A stretch of DNA of 64,000 bases from Streptomyces sp. DH5 (GTDB lineage: Bacteria > Actinomycetota > Actinomycetes > Streptomycetales > Streptomycetaceae), in the NCBI RefSeq assembly GCF_020873915.1, contig NZ_JAHWGP010000030.1, positions 33,562-97,561 on the forward strand. The letters are read 5' to 3'. A program made the translations under genes and the position numbers. Below the pieces are notes generated by a model. That model ran no database searches. It was not told the origin of the DNA and saw only the letters and a list, made by a program, of their open reading frames with translations. This document shows positions 42,980 to 51,315 of this stretch, piece after piece. How positions within the stretch are numbered: the stretch's first letter is position 1; every line of letters starts with the position of its first letter.

Positions 42980-43732
42980 GTGGCGGTGGGACAAAGGGCG
43001 ATTCAAAGGGCTGTGTCCGAACCGAGAGCGGTACGCCAGCCGTTGCGGCAGGAGGTGGTGGACGGCATTAAATCGTACATTCTGCGCAATGAGCTGCGTC
43101 CTGGCGATCCGTTGCCGACCGAGCCCGCGCTGTGCGAGGCCCTCGGGGCCAGCCGCTCCAGTGTGCGGGAGGCCATCAGGATTCTCACCGCCCTCGACAT
43201 CGTCGAGGTGCGGCACGGCCACGGCACCTATGTGGGCAGACTGAGCCTGTCCGCCCTGGTGGAGAGCCTCACCTTCCGCGGTCTGCTCAGCCCGGACGAC
43301 GACTTCCAGGTGATGAGCGACCTCATCGAGGTCCGCGAGCTGTTCGAGCGGGGGATGGCGCAGCAGCTCGTCGAGGCGCTCAGCGCGGAGCAGATCGGCC
43401 GCCTGGACGGGCTCGTCGACGAGATGCGCCGGGCCGGTGCCGGCGAGGGGCACGGCTTCGTGGAGGCCGACCGCGCCTTCCACACGCTGCTCCTGGCCCC
43501 CCTCGGCAACGCCCTCATCGGGCAGCTGTCCACGGCGTTCTGGGACGTCTACGTCATCGTCGCGCCGCACCTGGACGTCTTCACGCACGAACACGAGGCG
43601 GCCACCATCGCCAACCACCAGCGGATCGTGGACGCCGTGCGCGACCGCGACCCCGCCGAGTTCGCGGCGGCCCTGAGCGAGCACTACGAGCCGGTCCGGC
43701 AGCGCATCGCGGAGGCCCGGGCGCGTCGCTGA
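42980..43732 (+). CDS. FadR-subfamily GntR regulator, probable sialic acid regulator
   Basis: A 250-residue protein. The winged helix-turn-helix reads LRQEVVDGIKSYILRNELRP, then GDPLPTEPALCEALGASRSS and VREAIRILTALDIVEVRHGH. It is followed by a helical FCD effector domain (about 95-240: LIEVRELFERGMAQQLVEAL; EADRAFHTLLLAPLGNALIG; VIVAPHLDVFTHEHEAATIA; NHQRIVDAVRDRDP) with the His/Asp/Asn metal-ligand pattern. FadR/NanR-type regulators use such domains to sense sugars and acids, including sialic acid in NanR. GTG 42980 was chosen with AGGGAGAGG upstream; GTG 42986 is possible. It is flanked by two copies of its likely operator. Confidence 0.88.
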   Translation: MAVGQRAIQRAVSEPRAVRQPLRQEVVDGIKSYILRNELRPGDPLPTEPALCEALGASRSSVREAIRILTALDIVEVRHGHGTYVGRLSLSALVESLTFRGLLSPDDDFQVMSDLIEVRELFERGMAQQLVEALSAEQIGRLDGLVDEMRRAGAGEGHGFVEADRAFHTLLLAPLGNALIGQLSTAFWDVYVIVAPHLDVFTHEHEAATIANHQRIVDAVRDRDPAEFAAALSEHYEPVRQRIAEARARR

Positions 43733-43746
43733 ACCCGGTCCTTCCG

Positions 43747-43784
43747 CGGCGGAGGCAGCCCCGACGTCGGGGCTGCCTCCGCCG
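43747..43784. terminator. Perfect 38-base palindrome, strong terminator after the GntR gene
   Basis: CGGCGGAGGCAGCCCCGAC (43747-43765) is exactly the reverse complement of 43766-43784. It starts 15 bases past the regulator stop and insulates it from the nan operon. Confidence 0.8.
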
Positions 43785-43839
43785 TGTCATGCCGGGCCGC
43801 CGTCCGCCCGCGGGGGAGCGGGCCCGTGCGGCGGGGTAC

Positions 43840-43869
43840 TTGACGGTCACCGGTCACGGTCCTTAGGGT
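43840..43869 (+). promoter_or_regulatory. Housekeeping-type promoter of the nan operon
   Basis: TTGACG (43840-43845) and TAGGGT (43864-43869) are separated by 18 bases, a good -35/-10 pair. Predicted transcription start is near 43876, just before the operator at 43884. Confidence 0.6.
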
Positions 43870-43883
43870 CCCAGGACAGCAGA

Positions 43884-43896
43884 CATCAGACGTCTG
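43884..43896 (+). promoter_or_regulatory. Second copy of the FadR-type operator, nan operon
   Basis: CATCAGACGTCTG is identical to 42911-42923; the core CAGACGTCTG is palindromic and is set within AGCAGAC/GTCTGCT-like flanks. It lies just downstream of the predicted transcription start, where a bound repressor would block the polymerase. Confidence 0.75.
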
Positions 43897-43956
43897 CTCT
43901 TAGTTCCCGTCATCGCGCTGCGCCGCGCGCACGCCTCACCCACCGGGGCCCCCTCC

Positions 43957-44976
43957 ATGCCACTCACGGACCTGACCCTTGCCGAGTGCCTCGCACTCCG
44001 CCCCGACCTCGACGAACCCGCCGGCCTCGACGCGTTCTGGGACCGGACCCTGCGGACGGCGCGCGCGGCCGGCGGAACCCCGAGCTTCGTCCGCGAGGAC
44101 ACGGGTCTGACCCAGGTGACCACCTACGACGTGACCGTGCCCGGCTTCGCGGGCGAACCCGTACGGGGCTGGCTGCACCTGCCGGCCGGGGCCGAGGGCC
44201 CGCTCGGCTGCGTCGTGGAGTTCCTCGGCTACGGACGCGGCCGCGGACTGCCGCACGAGCAGCTGATCTGGGCGAACGCCGGCTACGCCCACTTCATCAT
44301 GGACACCCGCGGCCAGGGCTGGTCCACCGCGGGCGGCGACACCCCCGACACCGTGTCCCTCAACGGCGACGTCCCCGGCTTCCTCACCCGGGGCGTGGAC
44401 AGCCCGGAGAACCACTACTACCGTCGCGTCTACACCGACGCCGTGCTCTTCACCGAGGCCGCCCGCGCCCACCCGGCGGTCGACCCGGACCGGGTCGTCG
44501 TCACCGGACACAGCCAGGGCGGCGGGATCTCGCTCGCCGTCGCCGGACTCCTCCCCGGCCTGGCGGGCGTCATGCCCGACACCCCGTTCCTGTGCGACAT
44601 CCGCCGCGGGGCACTCGTCGCCGGCGCGCCGCCCTACACCGAGATCGCGGAGTACCTCAGCCTCTACCGCGACCGCATCGAAACCGTCTTCACCACCCTG
44701 TCCTACGTCGACGCGGCCGTGCTGGCCTCCCGCGCCACCGCCCCGACGCTCTTCTCCATCGCCATGATGGACGCCATCTGCCCGCCCTCCACCTGTTTCG
44801 CCGCCTACCACCGCTACGGCGGCGCCAAGGACCTGCGGGTCTACGAGTTCAACGGGCACGAGGGCGGCGCCGCCCACCACCGGCGCGAACAACTCCTCTG
44901 GCTCCGGGACCTGTTCGCCGCCCCCCGGCTCACGGACCCCGGTATCTCCACCCTGCACGACCCCCAGCTCGCCTGA
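43957..44976 (+). CDS. Acetyl xylan esterase-family (AXE1) acetylesterase
   Basis: A 339-residue alpha/beta hydrolase. The nucleophile elbow is VVVTGHSQGGGISLAVAGLL (GxSxG, Ser about 182); FIMDTRGQGWSTAGGD is the AXE1 signature. Asp/His partners are in FSIAMMDAICPPSTCFAAYH and YEFNGHEGGAAHH. AXE1/cephalosporin-C deacetylases remove O-acetyl groups from small sugars. As first gene of an operon with sialidase and sialic acid catabolism, it may de-O-acetylate sialic acids (inference). It has no signal peptide, so it acts in the cytoplasm. ATG 43957 has only a weak ribosome binding site; the gene starts 61 bases after the operator. Confidence 0.85.
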   Translation: MPLTDLTLAECLALRPDLDEPAGLDAFWDRTLRTARAAGGTPSFVREDTGLTQVTTYDVTVPGFAGEPVRGWLHLPAGAEGPLGCVVEFLGYGRGRGLPHEQLIWANAGYAHFIMDTRGQGWSTAGGDTPDTVSLNGDVPGFLTRGVDSPENHYYRRVYTDAVLFTEAARAHPAVDPDRVVVTGHSQGGGISLAVAGLLPGLAGVMPDTPFLCDIRRGALVAGAPPYTEIAEYLSLYRDRIETVFTTLSYVDAAVLASRATAPTLFSIAMMDAICPPSTCFAAYHRYGGAKDLRVYEFNGHEGGAAHHRREQLLWLRDLFAAPRLTDPGISTLHDPQLA

Positions 44977-45000
44977 CCCCCTCAGAGAAGAGGCACGTTC

Positions 45001-46488
45001 ATGCAGCGTAGAGTCACCCTCGCCACCACCACCGTGGGTGCGGCCCTGGCCCTGCTGATCACCGGCGCCCCCGCCGCCCACACCGCCGACGCGCAGGCCG
45101 CGGCCTTCACCCCCGGCACCCTCGCCTCGCAGGACATCGCCACCGCCGGCACCGGCTCCCCCTACTACCGCATCCCCGCCCTGACCCGGACCACCAAGGG
45201 CACCCTGATCGCGGCCTACGACGCCCGCCCCACCCTCGGTGACCTGCCCAGCAACATCGGCGTGGTGATCCGGCGCAGCACCGACAACGGCGCCACCTGG
45301 AAGGCCCAGCAGGTCGTGCGCCAGGAGGCCGCGCCCAAGGGCAACGGCGACCCCAGCCTGCTCGTCGACCGGGAGACCGGGCGGATCTTCGCCTTCTACT
45401 CCTCGACCGTGAACCAGGGCTACTTCGGCTCGGCGACCGGCAACGACGAGAACGACCCCGACGTCCAGCAGGTCGACTACAGCTACTCCGACGACGACGG
45501 CCTGACCTGGGAGCACGAGCGGATCACCGCCGACATCAAGAACCCGGCCTGGGGCGGCATGTTCGCGGCCTCCGGCGAGGGCATCCAGCTCCGCCACGGC
45601 CAGTACGCGGGCCGCCTCGTCCAGCAGTTCGCCGTCCGCTACAACGGCGGCAACTACGCCCTCAGCGTCTACAGCGACGACCACGGCGCCACCTGGAAGG
45701 CGGGCAACCTCGTCGGCCCCGGCGCCGACGAGAACAAGACCGTCGAGCTCTCCGACGGCCGCGTCATGCTCAACAGCCGTGCCGCGCCCTACCGCAAGGT
45801 GGCCTACTCCAGCGACGGCGGTGTCACCTACACCCCCTTCCAGCAGGACACCGAGCTGCCCGACCCCGCCAACAACGGCTCCGTCATGCGCTTCGCGCCG
45901 GACCTGCCCGCCTCCCACCCGCGGTCGAAGTGGCTGATGTTCAGCAACACGGCGACCACCAACAGCCGCAGCAACCTCACCGTCCGCCTCTCCTGCGACG
46001 ACGGCCAGACCTGGCCGGTGCGCAAGACCGCCGAGGCCGGCTCGGCCGCGTACTCCACGCTCACCCCGCTCGGCAGCGGCACCGCGGGCAACGACCGCGT
46101 GGGCATGCTCTGGGAGCGCGCCAACTACCAGCACATCACCTACTCGTCCTTCGACCTCCAGTGGCTCGGCGGCGTCTGCGCCCCGGTCACCGTCACCCCG
46201 CCCGCCTCCCTGCCGGCCGGGAAGACCACCACCGTCACCGTGCGCGTCGTCAGCCAGAACGACGTCACCCTCCCCGGCGGAAAGGTCTCCCTGACCCTGC
46301 CGGCCGGCTGGAGCGCCCCCGAGGTCGACGTGCCCGCCCTCAACCCGGGCCAGGGCGCCAACATGAAGATCCCCGTCACCGTTCCCGCCGGCGCCACCGC
46401 CGGCAGCGTGAAGGCCACCGCGAAGTACACCGTCCGCGGCTGGCAGAACTCCTACGGCGACACGACGTTCACCGTCGCCGCGCCGTAA
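45001..46488 (+). CDS. nanH: Secreted exo-alpha-sialidase
   Basis: A 495-residue precursor with a Sec signal (MQRRVTLATTTVGAALALLI, then TGAPAAHTADAQA). The GH33 six-bladed propeller carries YYRIPALTRT (the RIP arginine motif) and five Asp-boxes: RSTDNGATWKA, YSDDDGLTWEH, YSDDHGATWKA, YSSDGGVTYTP and LSCDDGQTWPV (S-x-D-x-G-x-T-W pattern). A Glu/Tyr pair near LWERANYQHITYSSFDLQWL completes the active site. From about residue 400 a NEW3-like beta domain (LPAGKTTTVTVRVVSQNDVT, then LPGGKVSLTLPAGWSAPEVD) follows, a substrate or surface module. It releases sialic acid outside the cell for import by the neighbouring transporter. GAAGAGG precedes the ATG. Confidence 0.93.
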   Translation: MQRRVTLATTTVGAALALLITGAPAAHTADAQAAAFTPGTLASQDIATAGTGSPYYRIPALTRTTKGTLIAAYDARPTLGDLPSNIGVVIRRSTDNGATWKAQQVVRQEAAPKGNGDPSLLVDRETGRIFAFYSSTVNQGYFGSATGNDENDPDVQQVDYSYSDDDGLTWEHERITADIKNPAWGGMFAASGEGIQLRHGQYAGRLVQQFAVRYNGGNYALSVYSDDHGATWKAGNLVGPGADENKTVELSDGRVMLNSRAAPYRKVAYSSDGGVTYTPFQQDTELPDPANNGSVMRFAPDLPASHPRSKWLMFSNTATTNSRSNLTVRLSCDDGQTWPVRKTAEAGSAAYSTLTPLGSGTAGNDRVGMLWERANYQHITYSSFDLQWLGGVCAPVTVTPPASLPAGKTTTVTVRVVSQNDVTLPGGKVSLTLPAGWSAPEVDVPALNPGQGANMKIPVTVPAGATAGSVKATAKYTVRGWQNSYGDTTFTVAAP

Positions 46489-46497
46489 CACGGCCGC

Positions 46498-46536
46498 GGG
46501 CCGCCCGGCGCCGGACACCCCGGCGCCCGGCGGCCC
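46498..46536 (+). terminator. Intercistronic hairpin between nanH and nanA
   Basis: GGGCCGCCCGGCGCCGG (46498-46514) and CCGGCGCCCGGCGGCCC (46520-46536) pair with a single mismatch around a five-base loop. It may attenuate read-through, separating expression of the secreted enzyme from the catabolic genes, or protect the upstream message. Confidence 0.6.
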
Positions 46537-46577
46537 GTTCCCACCGTTCCACCACTCGCAAGCCCAGGAGAACACTC

Positions 46578-47537
46578 ATGTCCCCGTCCCAGCCCCTCCG
46601 CGGCGTCGTACCGCCCGTCTGCACCCCCCTGGATGCGTCGGGCGAGGTCGACACCGCCTCGCTCATCCGGCACGTGGAGCATCTCGTCAGCGGGGGAGTG
46701 CACGGACTGTTCGCCCTGGGCTCCAGCAGCGAGGTCGCCTTCCTCACCGACCGGCAGCGCGAGACCGCGCTGCGGACCGTCGTCGAGACCGTCGCCGGCC
46801 GGGTCCCGGTGCTCGCCGGCGTCATCGACATGACCACGCCCCGCGTCCTCGTCCACGCCGAGGCCGCGCGCGAGGCCGGTGCCGACGCCCTGGTCGCGAC
46901 CGCACCCTTCTACGCCCGCACCCACCCGGTGGAGATCGCCCACCACTTCCGCACCCTGCGCGCGAGCGTCGACCTGCCCCTGTACGCCTACGACCTGCCG
47001 GTCTCCGTGCACAGTAAGCTCTCCGTCGCCCTGCTCCGCGAACTCGCCGAGGACGGCACGCTGGCCGGCCTCAAGGACAGCAGCGGTGACGAGGGCGGCC
47101 TGCGCCGGCTCATCGTCGAACTCGGCGGACGCCACGGCCGCGCCGACGGCCCCGCCCCCGCCTTCAGCATCCTCACCGGCTCCGAACTCACCGTGGACGC
47201 CGCCCTGCTGGCCGGCGCCGACGGCGTCGTGCCGGGCCTGGGCAACGTGGACCCCGCGGGCTACGTGCGCCTCTACGACGCGGTGCGCGCCGGCGACTTC
47301 GACACCGCCGTCAAGGAGCAGGAGCGGCTCGTCGAGCTGTTCGGCATGGTCGACGCGGGCCCCGAGAGCGAGATGGGCCGCAACTCCTCCGCCATCGGCG
47401 CCTTCAAGCACGCGCTGCGCCTGCTCGGGGTGTTCGCCGAGGGCACCACCGCCGCACCGCAGATCCAGCTGAGCGAGGCGTCGGTCGCGCAGGTCGAGGA
47501 GCGGCTGCGCGGCGCCGGCCTCCTTTCGCCCCGATGA
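46578..47537 (+). CDS. nanA: Dihydrodipicolinate synthase-family lyase, probable N-acetylneuraminate lyase
   Basis: A 319-residue class I aldolase of the DapA/NanA family. The Schiff-base lysine is in LAGLKDSSGDEGG (about 162) and the catalytic Tyr in LYAYDLPVSVHSK. The GxxGE-type motif is GLFALGSSSEVAFLTDRQRE, and the carboxylate-binding loop shows Ser-Ser in place of the Thr-Thr of DapA, which fits sialate lyase or another family member. It splits sialic acid into N-acetylmannosamine and pyruvate. AGGAG precedes the ATG. The stop overlaps the kinase start (ATGA), followed by nanK and nanE, so the family member assignment rests on operon context. Confidence 0.88.
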   Translation: MSPSQPLRGVVPPVCTPLDASGEVDTASLIRHVEHLVSGGVHGLFALGSSSEVAFLTDRQRETALRTVVETVAGRVPVLAGVIDMTTPRVLVHAEAAREAGADALVATAPFYARTHPVEIAHHFRTLRASVDLPLYAYDLPVSVHSKLSVALLRELAEDGTLAGLKDSSGDEGGLRRLIVELGGRHGRADGPAPAFSILTGSELTVDAALLAGADGVVPGLGNVDPAGYVRLYDAVRAGDFDTAVKEQERLVELFGMVDAGPESEMGRNSSAIGAFKHALRLLGVFAEGTTAAPQIQLSEASVAQVEERLRGAGLLSPR

Positions 47538-48499
47538 CCGCACAGTTCCCGGACGGCGCCCCGGTGATCGGCCTCGACCTGGGCGGCACGAAGATCGCCG
47601 CCGCCCTGGTCGCGGCCGACGGCGCCGTCCTGGCCCGGCACTCCCTGCCCACCCCGGCGACAGCGGGGGCGGAGGCGGTGCTCGACGCGCTGGCCGGGGA
47701 GGCCCGCGCGGTGTGGACACCGGAGGCCACCGCGATCGGGGTCGCCGCCGCGGGAGTCGTCGACCCCGTCACCGGAACCGTCACCAGCGCCACCGACACG
47801 ATCCGCGGCTGGGCGGGCACCGCCCTGGCCTCCGGCCTCGCCGCCCGCACCGGCCTCCCGGTCGCCTGCGACAACGACGTACGCGCGGCGGCGGCCACGG
47901 AACTGTCCGGCCCGCACACCGGCGGCAGCGGATCCGGGACGACGCTGATCTACGCCGCCGTCGGCACCGGCGTCGGCGGCGCCGTCGCCGTGGACGGGCG
48001 CATGCTGCACGGGGCGGCCGGCGTCGCCGGGCACCTCGGGCACCTCCCGAGCCCCGAGGCCGAGGGACTGCCCTGCACCTGCGGCGCCACCGGACACCTC
48101 GAGGCGATCGCCGCCGGCCCCGGCATCACCGCCCACTACACGCGGATGAGCGGACTCCCCGCGGACCGCCTGGAGACGGTCGCCGCCCGCGCCGCCGAGG
48201 GCGAACCGCACGCCACCGCGGCCATCGCGCTCGGCGCCCGGGCCGTCGGCCGCGCCCTGGGCGGCCTCGCCAACGCCCTGGGCGCCGACCGGGTGGTCGT
48301 CGGCGGCGGAGTGCCCCGCATCGGCGCCCGCTACCTGGACGCACTGAACGCGGCGTTCGCCGCCGAACTCATGCCCCCCTTGCGGAAGCTGCGGCCCGTA
48401 CCGCCCCGCGGCGGAGCCGACGCCGCCGTCCTCGGCGCGGCCGCGCTCACCCGCACCCTGCCCCTGCACCACCCCCTCACGACCGGAGTTCCGCGATGA
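47534..48499 (+). CDS. nanK: ROK-family sugar kinase, probable N-acetylmannosamine kinase
   Basis: A 321-residue ROK kinase. ATP-binding VIGLDLGGTKIAAALVAADG, catalytic Asp in PVACDNDVRAAAATELSG, and IYAAVGTGVGGAVAVDGRML. The zinc motif is HLGHLPSPEAEGLPCTCGAT, then GHLEAIAAG, with His replacing one Cys of the CxCGxxGC form, as in several actinobacterial members. It would phosphorylate N-acetylmannosamine to its 6-phosphate. Start and stop overlap nanA and nanE by four bases each (ATGA), so the three are tightly coupled. Confidence 0.9.
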   Translation: MTAQFPDGAPVIGLDLGGTKIAAALVAADGAVLARHSLPTPATAGAEAVLDALAGEARAVWTPEATAIGVAAAGVVDPVTGTVTSATDTIRGWAGTALASGLAARTGLPVACDNDVRAAAATELSGPHTGGSGSGTTLIYAAVGTGVGGAVAVDGRMLHGAAGVAGHLGHLPSPEAEGLPCTCGATGHLEAIAAGPGITAHYTRMSGLPADRLETVAARAAEGEPHATAAIALGARAVGRALGGLANALGADRVVVGGGVPRIGARYLDALNAAFAAELMPPLRKLRPVPPRGGADAAVLGAAALTRTLPLHHPLTTGVPR

Positions 48500-49170
48500 C
48501 CCCGCCCCTGGCCGACGCCCTCGAAGGCCGGCTGATCGTCTCCTGCCAGGCCCCGCCCGGCGACCCGATGCGGCACACCGACACCCTGGTCCGCATGACC
48601 CTCGCGGCACAGGCCGGTGGCGCGGCGGCCGTCCGGGTCAACGACCCGGAGGTCGTCGCCGCCACCGTCGCCGCCGTCGGCCTCCCGGTGATCGGCCTGT
48701 GGAAGGACGGCGACAGCGGCGTCTTCATCACCCCGACCGTGCGCCACGCCCTCGCCCTGGTGGACGCGGGAGCGGCGGTCGTCGCGGCCGACGCCACCGC
48801 CCGCCCCCGCCCCGACGGCAGCACCTTCGCCGACCTCGTCGAGGCCGTCCACGCGGCCGGCGCCCTGGTCATGGCCGACGTGTCGACCTTCGACGAGGGC
48901 CGCGAAGCCGCCCGGCGGGGCGCCGACTTCGTGGGCACGACCCTCTCCGGCTACGTGCCCGGCTCGCCCGTGCAGACCGCCCCCGACCTGGCCCTCGTCG
49001 CGGACCTCGCCGCCGCGATCCCCGTCCCCGTGATCGCCGAGGGCCGCATCGCCACCCCGGAGCAGGCCGCCCGTGCCCTGCGGGCGGGCGCCCACAGCGT
49101 CGTCGTGGGCACCGCGATCACCGCCCCGACCGCCCTGACCCGGACGTTCGCCACCGCCCTCACACCCTGA
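48496..49170 (+). CDS. nanE: N-acetylmannosamine-6-phosphate 2-epimerase
   Basis: A 224-residue TIM-barrel enzyme that converts ManNAc-6-P to GlcNAc-6-P, feeding amino-sugar metabolism. Motifs are LIVSCQAPPGDPMRHTDTLV, AAQAGGAAAVRVNDPEVVAA, LPVIGLWKDG (catalytic Lys), ALVMADVSTFDEGREAARRG, DFVGTTLSGYVPGS and PVIAEGRIATPEQAARALRA (catalytic Glu), with AHSVVVGTAIT at the phosphate site. Length is normal. It is the last gene of the nan operon; a GC-rich palindrome follows the stop. Downstream nagA/nagB are not in the window. Confidence 0.93.
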   Translation: MTPPLADALEGRLIVSCQAPPGDPMRHTDTLVRMTLAAQAGGAAAVRVNDPEVVAATVAAVGLPVIGLWKDGDSGVFITPTVRHALALVDAGAAVVAADATARPRPDGSTFADLVEAVHAAGALVMADVSTFDEGREAARRGADFVGTTLSGYVPGSPVQTAPDLALVADLAAAIPVPVIAEGRIATPEQAARALRAGAHSVVVGTAITAPTALTRTFATALTP

Positions 49171-49190
49171 CGGCCCCGGGCCCGGGGCCG
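49171..49190. terminator. Palindrome after the nan operon
   Basis: CGGCCCCGGGCCCGGGGCCG is a perfect 20-base palindrome directly behind the nanE stop; it can form a compact GC stem and probably ends the transcript. Confidence 0.5.
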
Positions 49191-49385
49191 GACGGCGAAG
49201 GACCTCACGCGCCGGGCGGGACGCCCACCGGCATCCCGCCGAAGCGGCCCGCCCGCACCCGGTCCGCGCCGCGCACGCCTCCACCGGCCCCTGACACTCC
49301 CACGGCACCGCCGCCCACCCCCGGTCGATAGCCTGCTGCCTGTTCGAGGCCCGAGGTCACCGGCGCGCGCACACCGAGGTGAGAG

Positions 49386-51215
49386 ATGCAGTTCACCACC
49401 CGTCCCACCCTCCAGGGCACCTTCGGCATGGTGTCCTCCACGCACTGGCTGGCCTCGCAGTCGGCCATGGCGGTACTGGAGGACGGCGGCAACGCCTACG
49501 ACGCGGCCGTGGCCGGGGCCTTCGTCCTGCACGTCGTCGAACCGCACCTCAACGGACCGGCCGGAGAGGTGCCGATCCTGCTCGCGCCGGCCGGCGGGGA
49601 GGTGCGGGTGCTGTGCGGGCAGGGCGTCGCACCGGCCGGGGCGACCGTCGCCCACTACAAGGGGCTCGGCCTGGACCTTGTCCCCGGCACCGGACCGCTC
49701 GCCGCGGCCGTGCCCGGCGCCTTCGACGCCTGGATGCTGCTGCTGCGCGACCACGGCACCAAATCCCTCGCCGACGTCCTGAAGTACGCCATCGGCTACG
49801 CCGAGGACGGACACCCGCCCGTGGAGCGCGTCGGCGAGACCGTCGAGACCGTACGCGAACTGTTCGAGACGGAGTGGACGTCCTCCGCCGAGGTGTACCT
49901 GCCCGGCGGCCGCTCCCCGCGCCCGGGTGAGCTGCTGCGCAACCCCGCCCTGGCCGCCACCTGGAAACGGCTGCTCGACGAGGTCGCGGGGGCGGGGGAC
50001 AGGGAGGACCGGATAGACGCGGCGCGGGAGGTGTGGCGGACCGGCTTCATCGCCGAGGCCCTGGTCCGCCAGTCGCGGCACCCCACCCTGGACACCAGCG
50101 GCGAGCGCCACGGCGGCACCCTCACCGCCGCCGACCTCGCCGGCTGGTCCGCGACCTACGAGACCCCGGTGACGTACGACTACGGCGGCTGGACCGTGTG
50201 CAAGGCCGGCCCCTGGAGCCAGGGCCCGGTCCTGCTCCAGCAACTCGCCCTGCTGCCGCCGGAGCTGCCGCGCCACGGCTCCGCCGACTACCTGCACCTG
50301 CTGATCGAGGGCTGCAAGCTCGCCATGGCCGACCGCGAAGCCTGGTACGGGGACGCCGCCGAGGTGCCGCTCGACGACCTGTTGTCGGCCGAGTACAACG
50401 CCGAACGGCGGACCCGGATCGGCCCCCGCGCCTCCCACGACCTGCGCCCCGGCAGCCCCGGCGGACGCGTCCCGCGGCTGAGCGCCCACGCGCGGGTCGT
50501 GGCCACCGAGGACCCGGGCTCCAGCCCCATGGGGGCCGGCGAGCCCACCGTCGCCAAGTACCCCACGTCCCCCGTGCCCGGCGAACCCGAGGTCTCCGCC
50601 GACGGCGGCACCCGGGGCGACACCTGCCACCTGGACGTCGTCGACCGCTGGGGCAACATGGTCGCGGCCACCCCCAGCGGCGGCTGGCTCCAGTCCAACC
50701 CGGTCGTGCCCGAACTGGGCTTCCCGCTCGGCACCCGCCTGCAGATGACCTGGCTGGAGGAGGGCCTGCCCAACACCCTCACCCCCGGCCGCAGGCCCCG
50801 CACCACCCTCACCCCGTCCCTCGCGCTGCGCGACGGCGTGCCCGTCATGGCGTTCGGCACGCCCGGCGGGGACCAGCAGGACCAGTGGCAGCTGCACTTC
50901 CTCCTGGCCGTCGTCCTGCGCGCGAAGGTGCGCGGCGGCCTCGACCTGCAGGGTGCGATCGACGCCCCGAACTGGCACAACGACAGCTTCCCCGGCTCCT
51001 TCCACCCGCGGGGCATGCGTCCCGGCAGCGTCACCGTCGAGTCCCGCACGGACCCGGCGGTGGTGGACGCGCTGCGCCGGCGCGGCCACCGGGTCACCGT
51101 CGGCGACGCCTGGTCGGAGGGCCGGCTCTGCGCCGTCGCACGGGACCCCGCCACCGGCGTCCTCTCCGCGGCCGCGAACCCGCGCGGGCAGCAGGGCTAC
51201 GCGGTGGGCCGCTGA
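49386..51215 (+). CDS. Gamma-glutamyltransferase-family protein, cytoplasmic
   Basis: A 609-residue Ntn-hydrolase of the GGT family, starting MQFTTRPTLQGTFGMVSSTH with no signal peptide. AVLEDGGNAYDAAVAGAFVL, then VPGAFDAWMLLLRDHGTKSL show the family fold, and the processing threonine lies in GTRGDTCHLDVVDRWGNMVA. PRTTLTPSLALRDGVPVMAF and GTPGGDQQDQWQLHFLL end the small subunit. Differences from true GGT (missing the usual ligand Arg block, D-T-C-H motif) suggest another amide or acylase substrate. GAGGTGAG precedes the ATG. It stands alone 215 bases beyond the nan operon terminator. Confidence 0.85.
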   Translation: MQFTTRPTLQGTFGMVSSTHWLASQSAMAVLEDGGNAYDAAVAGAFVLHVVEPHLNGPAGEVPILLAPAGGEVRVLCGQGVAPAGATVAHYKGLGLDLVPGTGPLAAAVPGAFDAWMLLLRDHGTKSLADVLKYAIGYAEDGHPPVERVGETVETVRELFETEWTSSAEVYLPGGRSPRPGELLRNPALAATWKRLLDEVAGAGDREDRIDAAREVWRTGFIAEALVRQSRHPTLDTSGERHGGTLTAADLAGWSATYETPVTYDYGGWTVCKAGPWSQGPVLLQQLALLPPELPRHGSADYLHLLIEGCKLAMADREAWYGDAAEVPLDDLLSAEYNAERRTRIGPRASHDLRPGSPGGRVPRLSAHARVVATEDPGSSPMGAGEPTVAKYPTSPVPGEPEVSADGGTRGDTCHLDVVDRWGNMVAATPSGGWLQSNPVVPELGFPLGTRLQMTWLEEGLPNTLTPGRRPRTTLTPSLALRDGVPVMAFGTPGGDQQDQWQLHFLLAVVLRAKVRGGLDLQGAIDAPNWHNDSFPGSFHPRGMRPGSVTVESRTDPAVVDALRRRGHRVTVGDAWSEGRLCAVARDPATGVLSAAANPRGQQGYAVGR

Positions 51216-51315
51216 GCCCACACACCGGGTGGCCGGCACCCCATTTTCATGCCGATTCCACCCGGGGTGCACCGGGAGTGACGGGAATGTCAGTGGCCCG
51301 TGCTCTCATGGACGC

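Noticed and set aside
43936-46575. An 879-codon reverse frame across the esterase and sialidase
   Set aside because: Gly/Val-rich low-complexity translation typical of an antisense shadow; the forward genes have signal peptide and catalytic motifs.
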